Origin: Pseudomonadota bacterium
Lineage (GTDB): Bacteria; Pseudomonadota; Gammaproteobacteria; Burkholderiales; Burkholderiaceae_C
DNA length: 64,000 bases
Direction: 5' to 3'
Assembly (NCBI GenBank): GCA_963204815.1
Contig: CAUJHQ010000190.1
Coordinates: 1-64,000, forward strand
Position 1 is the first letter of the stretch; the number at the start of each line of letters is the position of its first letter. The position numbers were made by a program, and so were the translations under genes. Under the pieces are notes generated by a model. That model was given only the letters and a program-made list of their open reading frames with translations, made no database searches and was not told the origin of the DNA. Shown in pieces: positions 17,955 to 26,774 of this stretch.

Positions 17955-18986
17955 TCACTTGGCGCGGGCCGCGGCCACATGGGCCTTCAGCGCCGAGGGG
18001 TCGAGTGCGGCGTCGATGGCGGCCATCGGCAGCGGCTGCGGGATCGCGCCGGCCTCGTGCAGCGCCTGCATCGACAGGAACAGCACCTGGGCGAGCCCGC
18101 CGCCCTTGGCCGTGAGAGAGTACGGCGAGGCCGGGTCGACCTGCTGCGCGTAGGTCGGACGCTTCTGGTACATGCGCTCGAGCGTGGCCTTGGCCACCGG
18201 CACCGGCAGCCCCAGGCGCTTGACGATCGCGTCGACGGCGAGTTGCGGGTTCTTCGCCACCGCCTCCGCGGCCATCGCATCCACCTGCAGCAGCTTCTGG
18301 CCGACGTCCGGGTGCCGCTTCAGGAACTCCGGCCGCACGCCGGTCATGCGCGGGCACAGGCCGCCCATCGGCGTGTACTCGGGGTCCCACGCAACGACGC
18401 GGTAGCCTTCCGCTTCCAGGGCCACCGAGTACGGCGCCCAGGCGATGCCGGCGTCGACCGAACCGCTGGCCAGCGCGTTGCGCAGCAGCGGCGCCGGGAT
18501 GTTGACGACGTTGAGCTTGGCGTAGTCGACGCCGGCCTTCTTCGCCATCTCGACCAGCGCCACCTGCGCGCAGGTGCCGGTGGCGGCACCGACCTTCTGC
18601 GCCTTCGCAATGTCCTGCACGCTGCGCACGGCGCTCTTCGCCTCGACGACGAGGCCTTCGCCGAGGGCGTCGTTCGAGTTCCAGTACAGGATCGTCAGCG
18701 GGATCTTCTGCCCCAGCGCGAAGGCCAGGCCGAGGCCGGCGGTGACGACGTCGAGGCTCTCGCTCTTCAGTGCCGCCAGCAGCGGCGCCCCCGACTGGAA
18801 GGTGAAGAAGTTCGGCTTCAGCCCGGCCTTCTCGAACAGGCCCAGGTCCTGCGCCACGTAGACATTCACGTGGTCGACGGTCGGGTAGCCGTAGTTGATC
18901 TCGAGCGGCGCCGTGCCCTGCGCCGCGGCCCATGCCGGCAGCAGCGCGAGCGCAGCGGCGCGCCGCAGTGGTTTCGTGACCTTCAT
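17955..18986 (-). CDS. NitT/TauT-type ABC transporter substrate-binding protein (copy 1)
   Basis: A 343-residue periplasmic binding protein of the NMT1/SsuA/TauA type. It has a signal peptide with cleavage near AWAAAQG (about residue 23), followed by INYGYPTVDHVNVYVAQDLGLFEKAGL, a helical KVGAATGTCAQVAL segment and the hinge region VNIPAPLLRNALASGSVDAGIAWAPYS. It closely resembles the product of 19839-20888 along its whole length (by eye about 60% identity), with the permease gene between the two. Its ATG overlaps the permease stop codon. The ligand is unknown; family ligands include sulfonates, nitrate, taurine, pyrimidine precursors and aromatic acids. Confidence 0.87.
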   Translation of the reverse strand: MKVTKPLRRAAALALLPAWAAAQGTAPLEINYGYPTVDHVNVYVAQDLGLFEKAGLKPNFFTFQSGAPLLAALKSESLDVVTAGLGLAFALGQKIPLTILYWNSNDALGEGLVVEAKSAVRSVQDIAKAQKVGAATGTCAQVALVEMAKKAGVDYAKLNVVNIPAPLLRNALASGSVDAGIAWAPYSVALEAEGYRVVAWDPEYTPMGGLCPRMTGVRPEFLKRHPDVGQKLLQVDAMAAEAVAKNPQLAVDAIVKRLGLPVPVAKATLERMYQKRPTYAQQVDPASPYSLTAKGGGLAQVLFLSMQALHEAGAIPQPLPMAAIDAALDPSALKAHVAAARAK

Positions 18987-19810
18987 CCTCGCCCCTTCCA
19001 GTGGACCACGCGGCCCTCGACCCAGTTCAGACTCAGGTTCAGCAGCAGCCCGATCGCACCGATGAGCGCGATGCCCACGAAGACCACCGGAATGCGGAAC
19101 AGCAGCGCGGCGTCGGAAATCATGAAACCGAGGCCGCTCTGCGCGCCTACCAGTTCGGCCGCCACCACCACCGCCCAGCTGAGCGCCAGCGCCACCTTCA
19201 ACCCGGTGAAGATCTGCAGCAGCGCCCCCGGCAGGATGATCTTCGAGAAGGTCTGCCAGCGGTTCAGGCCCAGCGACTGCGCGGCGCGCCGGTAGGCGAT
19301 GGGGAAGTTCGCCGCCCCGGCCTGCGCGTTCGCCTGCACGTAGTTGAACGAGACGAAGAAGATCAGCACGATCTTGCCCAGCTCGCCGAGGCCGAAGTAC
19401 AGCACCGCCATCGGGATGAAGGCGATCGGCGGGATCGGCCGGATGAACGCCATGATCGGCGACAGCATCGCGCCGGCGCGCCGGCTGTAGCCGGCCAGCA
19501 GCCCCAGCGGCACGCCGAGCGCGCAGCCGGCGGCGAAACCGCTCAGCGTGCGCATCAGGCTGATGCCGATGTGCTCCCACAGCGGCTTGCCCTGGTAGCC
19601 GTTGCGCACGAGCTCGACGAAGGTCGTGCCCAGCTCCTCGGGCGTCGGCAGGTAGCCGGGCTTGACGAACGACGAGTGCGACAGCGCCACCCACAGCAGC
19701 AGCAGCGCCGCCACCGCGCCCACCGACCAGGCGATGTCCGGCAGCGGCGCACGGCCGCCGGCGTCGGCCGGCGGCGGCGTGTCGAAGTCGACGGGCTTGA
19801 CGGCGGCCAT
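18983..19810 (-). CDS. NitT/TauT-type ABC transporter permease
   Basis: A 275-residue inner-membrane permease with about six helices. The ABC coupling loop is seen as AYRRAAQSLGLNRWQTFSKIILPGALLQIFTGLK (reported as residues about 173-206), an EAA-type motif. The N-terminal 30 residues are hydrophilic and cytoplasmic. It pairs with the ATPase at 20940-21782 and with either of the two flanking binding proteins. No second permease gene is present in this block, so it should form a homodimer. Confidence 0.88.
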   Translation of the reverse strand: MAAVKPVDFDTPPPADAGGRAPLPDIAWSVGAVAALLLLWVALSHSSFVKPGYLPTPEELGTTFVELVRNGYQGKPLWEHIGISLMRTLSGFAAGCALGVPLGLLAGYSRRAGAMLSPIMAFIRPIPPIAFIPMAVLYFGLGELGKIVLIFFVSFNYVQANAQAGAANFPIAYRRAAQSLGLNRWQTFSKIILPGALLQIFTGLKVALALSWAVVVAAELVGAQSGLGFMISDAALLFRIPVVFVGIALIGAIGLLLNLSLNWVEGRVVHWKGRG

Positions 19811-19838
19811 CGGGGCTAGTTCCGGGCGGTCGGCGTCG

Positions 19839-20888
19839 TCACTTGCCGCCCGCCTTCAGGTAGGCCTGCAGGTGGCTCGGGTCCACCGCCTGCTGGAACA
19901 CCGCCAGCGGGATCGGCTGCGCAATGGCCTTGGCCGCCAGCAGCGCTTCCTGCGCCAGCATCAGCTTGCCGACCAGGCCGCCTTCCTTCGACGTCATAGA
20001 GTACGGCGAGGCCGCATCCACCTGCTCGGCGAACGACGGGATGCCGCGGCCGCAGCACTCGCGCTCGAGCGTGGCGCGCGCCACCTCGGGCGACACCTGC
20101 AGGCGGCGCACGTAGGCGTCCACGCCGAGCTGCGGGTTGCGTGCGATCGCTTCACGCGCCATCGCCTCCACCTGCACGAGCTTGAGGCCGATCTCCGGGT
20201 GCTGCTGCAGGTAGGTCGGCCGCACCGCGGTGAGGCCGGGGCAGACGCCGCCCGGCGGCGTGTACTCCTCGTCGAACGAGGCGACAGGGTAGCCTTCGGC
20301 ACGCAGCTGCAGCGAGAACGGCGGCCACGCGATGCCGGCGTCGATCGAACCGCTGATGAAGGCGTTGCGGAACAGCGGCGCAGGAATGTTGACGACATCG
20401 AGCTTCGCGTAGTCGACGCCCGCCTTCTTCGCCATCAGGTACAGCGCGACCTGTGCGCAGGTGCCGGTGGCGGCACCGATCTTCTTCGCCTTGCCGATGT
20501 CGCGGTAGCTGTTGATGCCCGACTTCGGGTCCACCACCAGCCCTTCGCTGGCGGCGGAGTTCGCCTCCCAGAAGATGAACTTCAGCGGGATGCCCTGGCC
20601 GAGGGCGAAGACCACCGCGAGGCCGGAGGTGACGACGTCCAGGCTCTCGCTCTTCAGCCCGGCGAGCAGCGGTGCGCCGGACTGGAAGAAGTAGAACTTG
20701 GGCTTCAGGCCCACCTTCTCGAAGAGGCCGAGGTCCTGTGCGACGAAGACGCTGGCGTGGTTGGCGGCCGGCAGGCCGTAGTTGAACTCGAGCAGTTCGC
20801 CGGGCTTGGCCTGGGCCAGGGCCAGCGTCGCGCTGCAGGCAGCCGCAAGGCCGAGGCACAGCGTGCGCAGGAAGTGCAGGGGTCGCAT
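19839..20888 (-). CDS. NitT/TauT-type ABC transporter substrate-binding protein (copy 2)
   Basis: A 349-residue periplasmic binding protein with a signal peptide (CLGLAAACSATLALAQA, cleavage near residue 26). It is paralogous to the copy at 17955, sharing FVAQDLGLFEKVGLKPKF, QSGAPLLAGLKSESLDVVTSG, KIGAATGTCAQVAL and AKLDVVNIPAPLFRNAF. It differs mainly at ligand-facing positions such as FWEANSAASEG against YWNSNDALGEG and FDEEYTPPGG against WDPEYTPMGG. It carries an extra Cys pair (ERECCGRG) absent from copy 1. A tandem duplication with divergence toward a second ligand is likely. Confidence 0.87.
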   Translation of the reverse strand: MRPLHFLRTLCLGLAAACSATLALAQAKPGELLEFNYGLPAANHASVFVAQDLGLFEKVGLKPKFYFFQSGAPLLAGLKSESLDVVTSGLAVVFALGQGIPLKFIFWEANSAASEGLVVDPKSGINSYRDIGKAKKIGAATGTCAQVALYLMAKKAGVDYAKLDVVNIPAPLFRNAFISGSIDAGIAWPPFSLQLRAEGYPVASFDEEYTPPGGVCPGLTAVRPTYLQQHPEIGLKLVQVEAMAREAIARNPQLGVDAYVRRLQVSPEVARATLERECCGRGIPSFAEQVDAASPYSMTSKEGGLVGKLMLAQEALLAAKAIAQPIPLAVFQQAVDPSHLQAYLKAGGK

Positions 20889-20939
20889 GGGAGGTCTCCG
20901 GTTCCGAGGGTGTGATTCGGGTGTGGTGGTGCAGCGCCG

Positions 20940-21782
20940 TCAGGGCAGCGCGGCCGCGCCTTCGCCTTCGACCTCGCTCTGCACGGCCTTCACGAGCTGC
21001 GCTTCGAGCGAGGTGAACTCCGGCGAGGCCATGAATTCGTAGTCGCGCGGCTTCGGCGCGTTGACGCGGATCTCGCACTTCACGCGGCCGGGGCGGCGCG
21101 TCATCGCGATCACGCGGTCGGAAATGAAGATCGCCTCGCCGACGTCGTGCGTGATGAACAGGATGGTGGGCTTGAAGTGCGCCCAAAGGCGCAGCAGCAG
21201 CTTCTGCATCAGCAGGCGGGTCTGGTAGTCGAGCGCACCGAAGGGCTCGTCCATCAGCAGGATGCTGGGCTCGCCGATGAGCGCACGCGCGATCTGCACG
21301 CGCTGCTGCATGCCGCCCGAGAGCTGGTACGGGTAGTGGCGGTCGAAGCCGGCAAGGCCCACCTCCTCCAGCAGGCGCAGCGCCTTCGGCTCGACTTCGG
21401 CAGCGGCAGCGCCGCGGCAGCGCACGCCCAGCACCACGTTCTGCAGCACCGTCATCCACGGGAACAGCGAAGCCTGCTGGAAGACGACGCCGCGGTCGGC
21501 ACCGGGACCGGTGACGGGGCGGCCGTCGACGCGGATCGTGCCGCTGCTCGGCGCCTCGAAGCCCGCCAGCAGGTTCAGCGCGGTCGACTTGCCGCAGCCC
21601 GTGGGGCCGACGATGGAGACGATCTCCGCCGGCGCGATGTGCAGGTCCAGGGCCTCCAGCGCCAGCGTGCCTTGGCCGCCGCCAGCCGCGCCGCCGCGCG
21701 CCGGGTAGCGCTTCGTGACGCCACCGAAGGCGATGCGCGGCGGCGCCGGCGGGGCGCCAGGTCGTGAAGAGGCTTCGGTCAT
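20940..21782 (-). CDS. NitT/TauT-type ABC transporter ATPase
   Basis: A 280-residue nucleotide-binding subunit. Walker A is GPTGCGKST (about residues 59-67), the Q loop [11 protein letters not shown], the signature [15 protein letters not shown], Walker [13 protein letters not shown] and the switch His in ITHDVGEA. It fits the SsuB/TauB/NtrD group in length and in the GADRGVVFQ motif. It lies 51 bases upstream of binding-protein copy 2 and 4 bases downstream of the DUF1330 gene. It powers the permease at 18983. Confidence 0.9.
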   Translation of the reverse strand: MTEASSRPGAPPAPPRIAFGGVTKRYPARGGAAGGGQGTLALEALDLHIAPAEIVSIVGPTGCGKSTALNLLAGFEAPSSGTIRVDGRPVTGPGADRGVVFQQASLFPWMTVLQNVVLGVRCRGAAAAEVEPKALRLLEEVGLAGFDRHYPYQLSGGMQQRVQIARALIGEPSILLMDEPFGALDYQTRLLMQKLLLRLWAHFKPTILFITHDVGEAIFISDRVIAMTRRPGRVKCEIRVNAPKPRDYEFMASPEFTSLEAQLVKAVQSEVEGEGAAALP

Positions 21783-21786
21783 GGGT

Positions 21787-22083
21787 TCAGGCCGGCGCCA
21801 CGCCTTCGGTGACGACGATCTGCGAGCGCGCCGAGGCCTGCCGCAGCGCGCGTGCCGGCGCGTATTCGGGCGACTCCAGCCACGCGGTGGCGCGTTCGAC
21901 GCTGTCGAACTGCAGGATCACCAGCCGACGCGGCGACCAGCTGCCTTCGAGCGTGCGCGTGGCGCCGCCGCGGGCGAGGAAGCGCCCGCCGTACAGCGCC
22001 ACCGTCGGCGGCGACAGCTGGCGGTAGCGCTCGAAGGCCACCGGGTCGGTGACCTCCATGTCGTTGATGACGTAGGCCGGCAT
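21787..22083 (-). CDS. DUF1330-family small protein
   Basis: A 98-residue protein with the DUF1330 pattern: an MPAYVINDMEVTDPVAFERYR opening (residues 1-21), a central YGGRFLARGG and the LVILQFDSVERATAWLESPEY segment (about 54-74). The fold is a dimeric ferredoxin-like alpha-beta barrel. Its biochemical role is not established; members sit beside degradative and transport genes. It is flanked by the reductase gene 14 bases upstream and the ATPase 4 bases downstream, so it belongs to the same transcript. Confidence 0.85.
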   Translation of the reverse strand: MPAYVINDMEVTDPVAFERYRQLSPPTVALYGGRFLARGGATRTLEGSWSPRRLVILQFDSVERATAWLESPEYAPARALRQASARSQIVVTEGVAPA

Positions 22084-22097
22084 GCCAGGGCGCGGCC

Positions 22098-23006
22098 TCA
22101 GGCCGCCTTCGGCTGCGCCTGCGGGCGCACGCGGATGCCGAGCTCGTCCTCGCGGATCTTCATCAGCGCCGCGGTGTCGCGCTCGGCATAGCCGAGCGAG
22201 GCCGCGCGGTCCAGCGTGGCCAGCGCGCCCTCTCCCACCAGCGCCTGGAAGCCCAGGGCCTTGGCGGCGTCCACCGCCAGGCGCACGTCCTTCGCGGCCA
22301 GCTTGACCATGAAGCCCGGCGAGTCGTCGCCGATGAAGGCCTTCTTGGGCATCGCCACGGCGAGCTGCTGGTTCCAGGCCATCGTGGTCTTCATCACCTC
22401 GACCATCAGCTCGAGCGTCAGGCCTTCCTTGACGCCGATCGCCAGCGCCTCGGTGTTGGCGCACATGATGGTGGTGGCCAGCAGGTTGTTGGTCATCTTC
22501 ATCGCGTGGCCGGCCCCCAGGCCGCCGCACAGGAAGGTCTGGTTGCCCATGCAGTCGAGCACCGGCTTGGCACGCGCGATGTCGGCCGGCTCGCCGCCCA
22601 CCATCAGCGTGAGCGTGCCGGTGACGGCGTGCTCGCTGGTCTTGCCGACCGGCGAGTCGACCATCGCGATGCCGCGCTCGCGCAGCGCCTTGCCCACGCG
22701 CTTGGAGGTCTGCGGGTCGATGGTGCTCATGTCGATCACGAGGCCGCCGCGCGCCATGCCTTCGGCGACGCCGTTCGGCCCCAGGTAGACCTGCTCCACG
22801 TGCGACGGCAGCGGCAGCATCGTGACGACGATGTCGCTGGCCGCGCCGACGTCGCGCGGCGACGCCGCCGCCTTCGCGCCGGCGGCCGTCAGCGTGGCCA
22901 CCGAGGCCGGGTTGAGGTCGAACACGGTGAGCGAGTGGCCGCCCTTCAGGATGTTCGCCGCCATCGGGCCGCCCATCACGCCCAGACCAATGAAACCGAC
23001 TTTCAT
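22098..23006 (-). CDS. NAD(P)-dependent beta-hydroxyacid dehydrogenase (GarR/HIBADH family)
   Basis: A 302-residue reductase of the 3-hydroxyisobutyrate/tartronate-semialdehyde reductase family. It has the GLGVMGGPMAANILKGGHSL cofactor motif (residues 7-26, with the family GLGxMGxPMA), DSPVGKTSEHAVTGTLTLMVGG with the substrate-binding SGG-like turn altered, and the catalytic Lys region GAGHAMKMTNNLL (Lys about 170). It probably reduces a C3-C4 semialdehyde arising from sugar-acid breakdown in the cytoplasm. It lies between the two ABC-transporter blocks and 37 bases after the second binding protein. The exact substrate is not predictable. Confidence 0.87.
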   Translation of the reverse strand: MKVGFIGLGVMGGPMAANILKGGHSLTVFDLNPASVATLTAAGAKAAASPRDVGAASDIVVTMLPLPSHVEQVYLGPNGVAEGMARGGLVIDMSTIDPQTSKRVGKALRERGIAMVDSPVGKTSEHAVTGTLTLMVGGEPADIARAKPVLDCMGNQTFLCGGLGAGHAMKMTNNLLATTIMCANTEALAIGVKEGLTLELMVEVMKTTMAWNQQLAVAMPKKAFIGDDSPGFMVKLAAKDVRLAVDAAKALGFQALVGEGALATLDRAASLGYAERDTAALMKIREDELGIRVRPQAQPKAA

Positions 23007-23043
23007 GAGAACCTCTTCGTTCGTTGAGTGAGTGCAGCGCCGA

Positions 23044-24282
23044 TCAGGTGCGATCGGCCCACTTGTCCATCTGCCACAGCGGCAGGCCGCGCAGGTCCGA
23101 CGTGTCGGTGCGCAGGAATTCGGTCGCCGCCGGCTTGGCGCCCATGCGGTCGTAGGCCTGCTTGACGAGCGGCGCAGTGCGCGCGAACGCGCCCTTCACC
23201 TGCGACCACGCCAGCGGCTCGGGGATGATCTTGTTGTCCACCAGGTACTTGCTGGTCTCGAGCACGGCGCGGGCGTCGTTCTCGGTCGGCCAGCTCCAGC
23301 CGCGCGAGAACAGCACGTCGTCCTTGACCACCTTGGCGCCGGCGGTGGCGTCGAGCTTCCAGTAGTCCTTGACGAGCTGCGAGACCGCACCGGCGTCCAT
23401 CGCCGTCAGCGCCGCCACCGCCTCCTGTTGCGCCATCAGGAAGGCCACCGCCACGTTGGGGTGCTTCTCGGTGAGGTTGTGGTGGGCCAGCCAGAACGAG
23501 CGGTGCAGGTAGTAGCCGTCGGGGTAGAACGGCGACTTCTTCACCGAAGGCAGCAGGATGCCGGCGCCCTTGCCCAGCGGGCCTTCGTAGTGGCCTTCGG
23601 TGTAGCCGAAGGAATTCATGATGGCCACGGTGCCGGTCGATTCGGCCGCCAGGTAGGCCGGGTAGATGGCGCAGGTGGCGTCGACGCCGGTGGGCACCTG
23701 CGCGGCCTGGGCCAGCGTCGTCATGTTGACGATCTTGATGTCGTGATCCTTCGGGTTCGCGCTGCCGAGTTCGTGGCGGAACATCTGCGACATCGCGTTG
23801 TACGGGTCGCCGCCGAGCAGCGTGCCCACCGTCTTGCCCTTCAGGTCCTGCAGCGTGCGGATCGGGCTGCCCTTGCGGGTGGCGATGACGAAGCGCAGGT
23901 GGCCCTCGCCCACCACCATCAGGCTGATCGGCAGCTTGGCGCTGATGGCGCGGATGATGGGCGTGTTGCCCCACATGCCCATGTCGAGGTTGTTGCCGAC
24001 GATGGCCTCCACCATCGGCAGCGCGGTCGGGTACTCGCGCCATTCCACCGTGAGGTCGTAGCCGAGCTCGGCGGCCCGCTTCTCGAACAGCTTGTTGTTG
24101 ATCATGTACTGGGTCATCGGCGAATTGCCGGCGGCCCAGGGAATGCGCCCGACGGAGACCTTGAAGGCCTGCTTCGCGCCCTGCGCGCTGACGATGGCCG
24201 GCGCCGCGATCAGGCCGGCGGCGCCCGCCAGCATCTGCAGCGCGCGGCGGCGCGGGGTGGAGGTGATGGGGTCGGTGCTCAT
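23044..24282 (-). CDS. NitT/TauT-type ABC transporter substrate-binding protein, Tat-like signal
   Basis: A 412-residue periplasmic binding protein, longer than the two copies downstream and not closely similar to them. The N terminus (TPRRRALQMLAGAAGLIAAP, residues 9-28) has twin-arginine character, so export by Tat is possible. Mature motifs include VSVGRIPWAAGNSPMTQYM, NNLDMGMWGNTPIIRA and LQDLKGKTVGTLLGGDPYNAMSQMF. The start codon overlaps the stop of the ATPase gene (ATGA). It belongs with the ATPase and two permeases immediately upstream. The ligand is unknown. Confidence 0.85.
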   Translation of the reverse strand: MSTDPITSTPRRRALQMLAGAAGLIAAPAIVSAQGAKQAFKVSVGRIPWAAGNSPMTQYMINNKLFEKRAAELGYDLTVEWREYPTALPMVEAIVGNNLDMGMWGNTPIIRAISAKLPISLMVVGEGHLRFVIATRKGSPIRTLQDLKGKTVGTLLGGDPYNAMSQMFRHELGSANPKDHDIKIVNMTTLAQAAQVPTGVDATCAIYPAYLAAESTGTVAIMNSFGYTEGHYEGPLGKGAGILLPSVKKSPFYPDGYYLHRSFWLAHHNLTEKHPNVAVAFLMAQQEAVAALTAMDAGAVSQLVKDYWKLDATAGAKVVKDDVLFSRGWSWPTENDARAVLETSKYLVDNKIIPEPLAWSQVKGAFARTAPLVKQAYDRMGAKPAATEFLRTDTSDLRGLPLWQMDKWADRT

Positions 24283-25139
24283 GCGGTGGTCTCCGTGGTG
24301 TGGTTCTGGGCGGCGCCGGTGTCGCCGCCGATGGCCCGGTACGCCTCGTCGCGGATGAGGCTCCAGATGCGTTCGGTGAATTCGCCGAAGCGCGCTTCGC
24401 CGCGCATCGACTCGCGCCGCGGGCGCGGCAGGTCGATCGCGATGTCGGCCTTCACGCGGCCGGGGTGGCTGCTCATCACGACGACGCGGTCGCCCAGGAA
24501 GACGGCTTCCTCGATGTCGTGGGTGATGAAGATGGCGGTCTTGCGCTGCTCGCGCGCACGCGTCTCGCCCCAGATGCGCAGCAGCTCCACCTGCAGGATC
24601 AGCCGCGTCTGCGCATCGAGCGCCCCGAGCGGTTCGTCGAGCAGCAGGATCTCGGGTCCGTTGGCGAGCAGGCGCGCCAGTGCCACGCGCTGGCGCATGC
24701 CGCCGGACAGCTGGTGCGGGTACTTCTTCTCGGCGCCGACGAGGCCCACGAGCTCCACGTACTCGCGCACGCGCGCCTCGCGCTGCGCCTTCGTCAGGCC
24801 TTCGCCCGGCGTGCCGTGCGCGAGGCCGAAGCCCACGTTCTCGGCCACCGTCTGCCAGGGCATCAGCGCGTAGTCCTGGAACATCACGCCGCGGTCGGCA
24901 CCGGGGCCGGTGATGGCGCGGCCGTCCATCTGGATGGTGCCGGCGCTCGGCGTGTCGAGCCCGGCGATCATGTTCATCACCGTGCTCTTGCCGCAGCCCG
25001 ACGGGCCGACGATGCACACGAACTCGCCGGCCGACACGTCGAGCGCGAAGTCGGCCACCGCCAGCGTGGGCGTGGTGGCGCGCGCGGCCAGGAACTGCTT
25101 GCTCACGCCGCGCAGGCTGAGCTTCGGGGTGTTGCTCAT
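24279..25139 (-). CDS. NitT/TauT-type ABC transporter ATPase
   Basis: A 286-residue ABC nucleotide-binding protein: Walker A GPSGCGKST (about residues 42-50), signature LSGGMRQRVALARLL, Walker B ILLLDEPLGALD, and the switch His in ITHDIEEAVFLGD. It resembles SsuB/TauB. Compared with the other ATPase in this run, it has an insert around GTPGEGLTKAQREAR. It overlaps the binding-protein gene by 4 bases and follows the permease gene by 4 bases. It drives the two permeases at 25144 and 25947. Confidence 0.9.
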   Translation of the reverse strand: MSNTPKLSLRGVSKQFLAARATTPTLAVADFALDVSAGEFVCIVGPSGCGKSTVMNMIAGLDTPSAGTIQMDGRAITGPGADRGVMFQDYALMPWQTVAENVGFGLAHGTPGEGLTKAQREARVREYVELVGLVGAEKKYPHQLSGGMRQRVALARLLANGPEILLLDEPLGALDAQTRLILQVELLRIWGETRAREQRKTAIFITHDIEEAVFLGDRVVVMSSHPGRVKADIAIDLPRPRRESMRGEARFGEFTERIWSLIRDEAYRAIGGDTGAAQNHTTETTA

Positions 25140-25143
25140 GGCT

Positions 25144-25950
25144 TCAGTGCTCCGCCCGCCAGGGCATGAGGCGCCGCTCGGCGGCGCGGAACAGGCGGTC
25201 GATCGCGAGTGCGACGACGCCGACGACGATCATGCAGACGACGATGGCGTTCAGGTCCACGCTGTAGGCGTAGAACACGAACATCATCTGGCCGATGCCG
25301 CCCGAGGTGCCGCCGCCCGACTTGGCGCCGACGGCGAGCTCGGCGGCGATGATGGCCGTCCAGGCCACGCCCATCGCCAGCCGCGCGCCCAGCATCATCG
25401 AAGGCAGCGCCGCCGGCAGCAGCACGTGGCGCAGGATGCGCGCGCGGCCGATGCCCATGGTCTGCGCGGCCTGCAGCAGGCGGCGGTCGACGCGGCTCAC
25501 GCCGTGCACCGTGTTCACCAGCAGCGGGAAGAAGGCGGCGTAGGTCACGATCGACAGCGCCGCCGGCGTGCCGGTGCCGAACCAGAGGATCGCGATCGGC
25601 AGCACCGCCATCGGCGCCACCGGGCGGAAGCTCTCGATGATGGGGTCCAGGTTCGCGCGCAGCTTGCGGCTCGACCCCATCAGCACGCCGAGCCCGCCGC
25701 CGAGCAGCAGCGCGAAGCAGAAGCCGGCGACGACGCGGCCCAGGCTCTGCGCCAGCGCGGCCGGCAGGTCGCCGCTGGCGGTGAGCGTGTAGAAGGTGGC
25801 GAGCACCTGGGTCGGGTACGGTGCACGCGTGTCCGGCGGCAGCGTGAAGGCCCACAGCTGCCAGGCCAGCAGCGCGACGAGCGGCAGCGCCACCGCCTGC
25901 CACACGCGCTGGCGCGCGCCCGGCGCCTGAATGGTCAACGAGGCGTTCAC
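25144..25950 (-). CDS. NitT/TauT-type ABC transporter permease (second of pair)
   Basis: A 268-residue inner-membrane permease with about six helices and an EAA coupling loop (AAQTMGIGRARILRHVLLPAALPSMM, about residues 163-188). The start is a GTG that overlaps the stop of the preceding permease (GTGA), so translation is coupled. It is homologous to the permease at 25947, and the pair probably forms a heterodimer, which is unusual for this family, where homodimers from a single gene are common. Confidence 0.87.
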   Translation of the reverse strand: MNASLTIQAPGARQRVWQAVALPLVALLAWQLWAFTLPPDTRAPYPTQVLATFYTLTASGDLPAALAQSLGRVVAGFCFALLLGGGLGVLMGSSRKLRANLDPIIESFRPVAPMAVLPIAILWFGTGTPAALSIVTYAAFFPLLVNTVHGVSRVDRRLLQAAQTMGIGRARILRHVLLPAALPSMMLGARLAMGVAWTAIIAAELAVGAKSGGGTSGGIGQMMFVFYAYSVDLNAIVVCMIVVGVVALAIDRLFRAAERRLMPWRAEH

Positions 25951-26774
25951 AGTTCGCTCCCTTCGGCCCAGGGGGTCAGCACGCGCTGCAGGCGGCGCAG
26001 CGCCAGGTCGGACAGGAAGCCGACGACGCCGATGACGGCGATGAAGCCGAACACCTTCGGGCTCATCAGCAGCTGCCGGTACCACTCGATCGCGTAGCCC
26101 ATGCCCGACGGCGCGCCGATCAGCTCCGCCGCCACCACCGCGGCCCAGGCACCGGCGAAGGCCAGCCGCAGCCCGACCATCACGGTGGGCAGCGCCGCCG
26201 GCACCACCACGTGGCGCAGCGTGGCGCGGCGCGAGATGCCCATCGTGCGCGCCGCGTTCAGCAGCTTGCGGTCGACCCCCTTCACGCCGGCGATGGTGTT
26301 CAGCAGCAGCGGGAAGAACGCCACGTAGACCATGATGAACACCGGCAGCGTGTTGCCGACGCCGAAGATGAACAGCGCGAGCGGGATCCACGCGATGCCC
26401 GAGATGGGGCGCAGCAGTTCGACCAGCGGGTCGACGTAGGCCTCGGTGCGGCGGCTCAGGCCCATCGCGAAGCCCAGCGGCACCGCCAGCAGCGTGGCCA
26501 CCACCAGGCTCAGCAGCAGGCGGCCGGTGCTGACGGCGGCGTGCTCGAGCAGTTCGCCGTCGGCGGCCAGCTCCCACAGCGCGGCGGCCACGGCCAGCGG
26601 CGTCGGCAGCTGGATCGGGTTGCCGTTCCACGCTGCCAGCGCCCACCACAGCGCCACGAAGACGGCGAAGCTGCGCAGCACGACGCCGGTGCGCCGCAGC
26701 CACGCCGCCCCTTCGCCGCGGCGTGCGGGCGCGGCGTTCGCGGCCGGCAGGGTCGCGCTCATCGGCGCGCTCAT
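25947..26774 (-). CDS. NitT/TauT-type ABC transporter permease (first of pair)
   Basis: A 275-residue inner-membrane permease with a hydrophilic N-terminal tail of about 30 residues, then about six helices and an EAA loop (AARTMGISRRATLRHVVVPAALPTVM, about residues 173-198). It resembles the neighbouring permease in helix pattern and coupling loop. The ATG overlaps the SDR stop codon (ATGA). With the next three genes it makes a complete importer: permease, permease, ATPase, binding protein. Confidence 0.88.
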   Translation of the reverse strand: MSAPMSATLPAANAAPARRGEGAAWLRRTGVVLRSFAVFVALWWALAAWNGNPIQLPTPLAVAAALWELAADGELLEHAAVSTGRLLLSLVVATLLAVPLGFAMGLSRRTEAYVDPLVELLRPISGIAWIPLALFIFGVGNTLPVFIMVYVAFFPLLLNTIAGVKGVDRKLLNAARTMGISRRATLRHVVVPAALPTVMVGLRLAFAGAWAAVVAAELIGAPSGMGYAIEWYRQLLMSPKVFGFIAVIGVVGFLSDLALRRLQRVLTPWAEGSEL

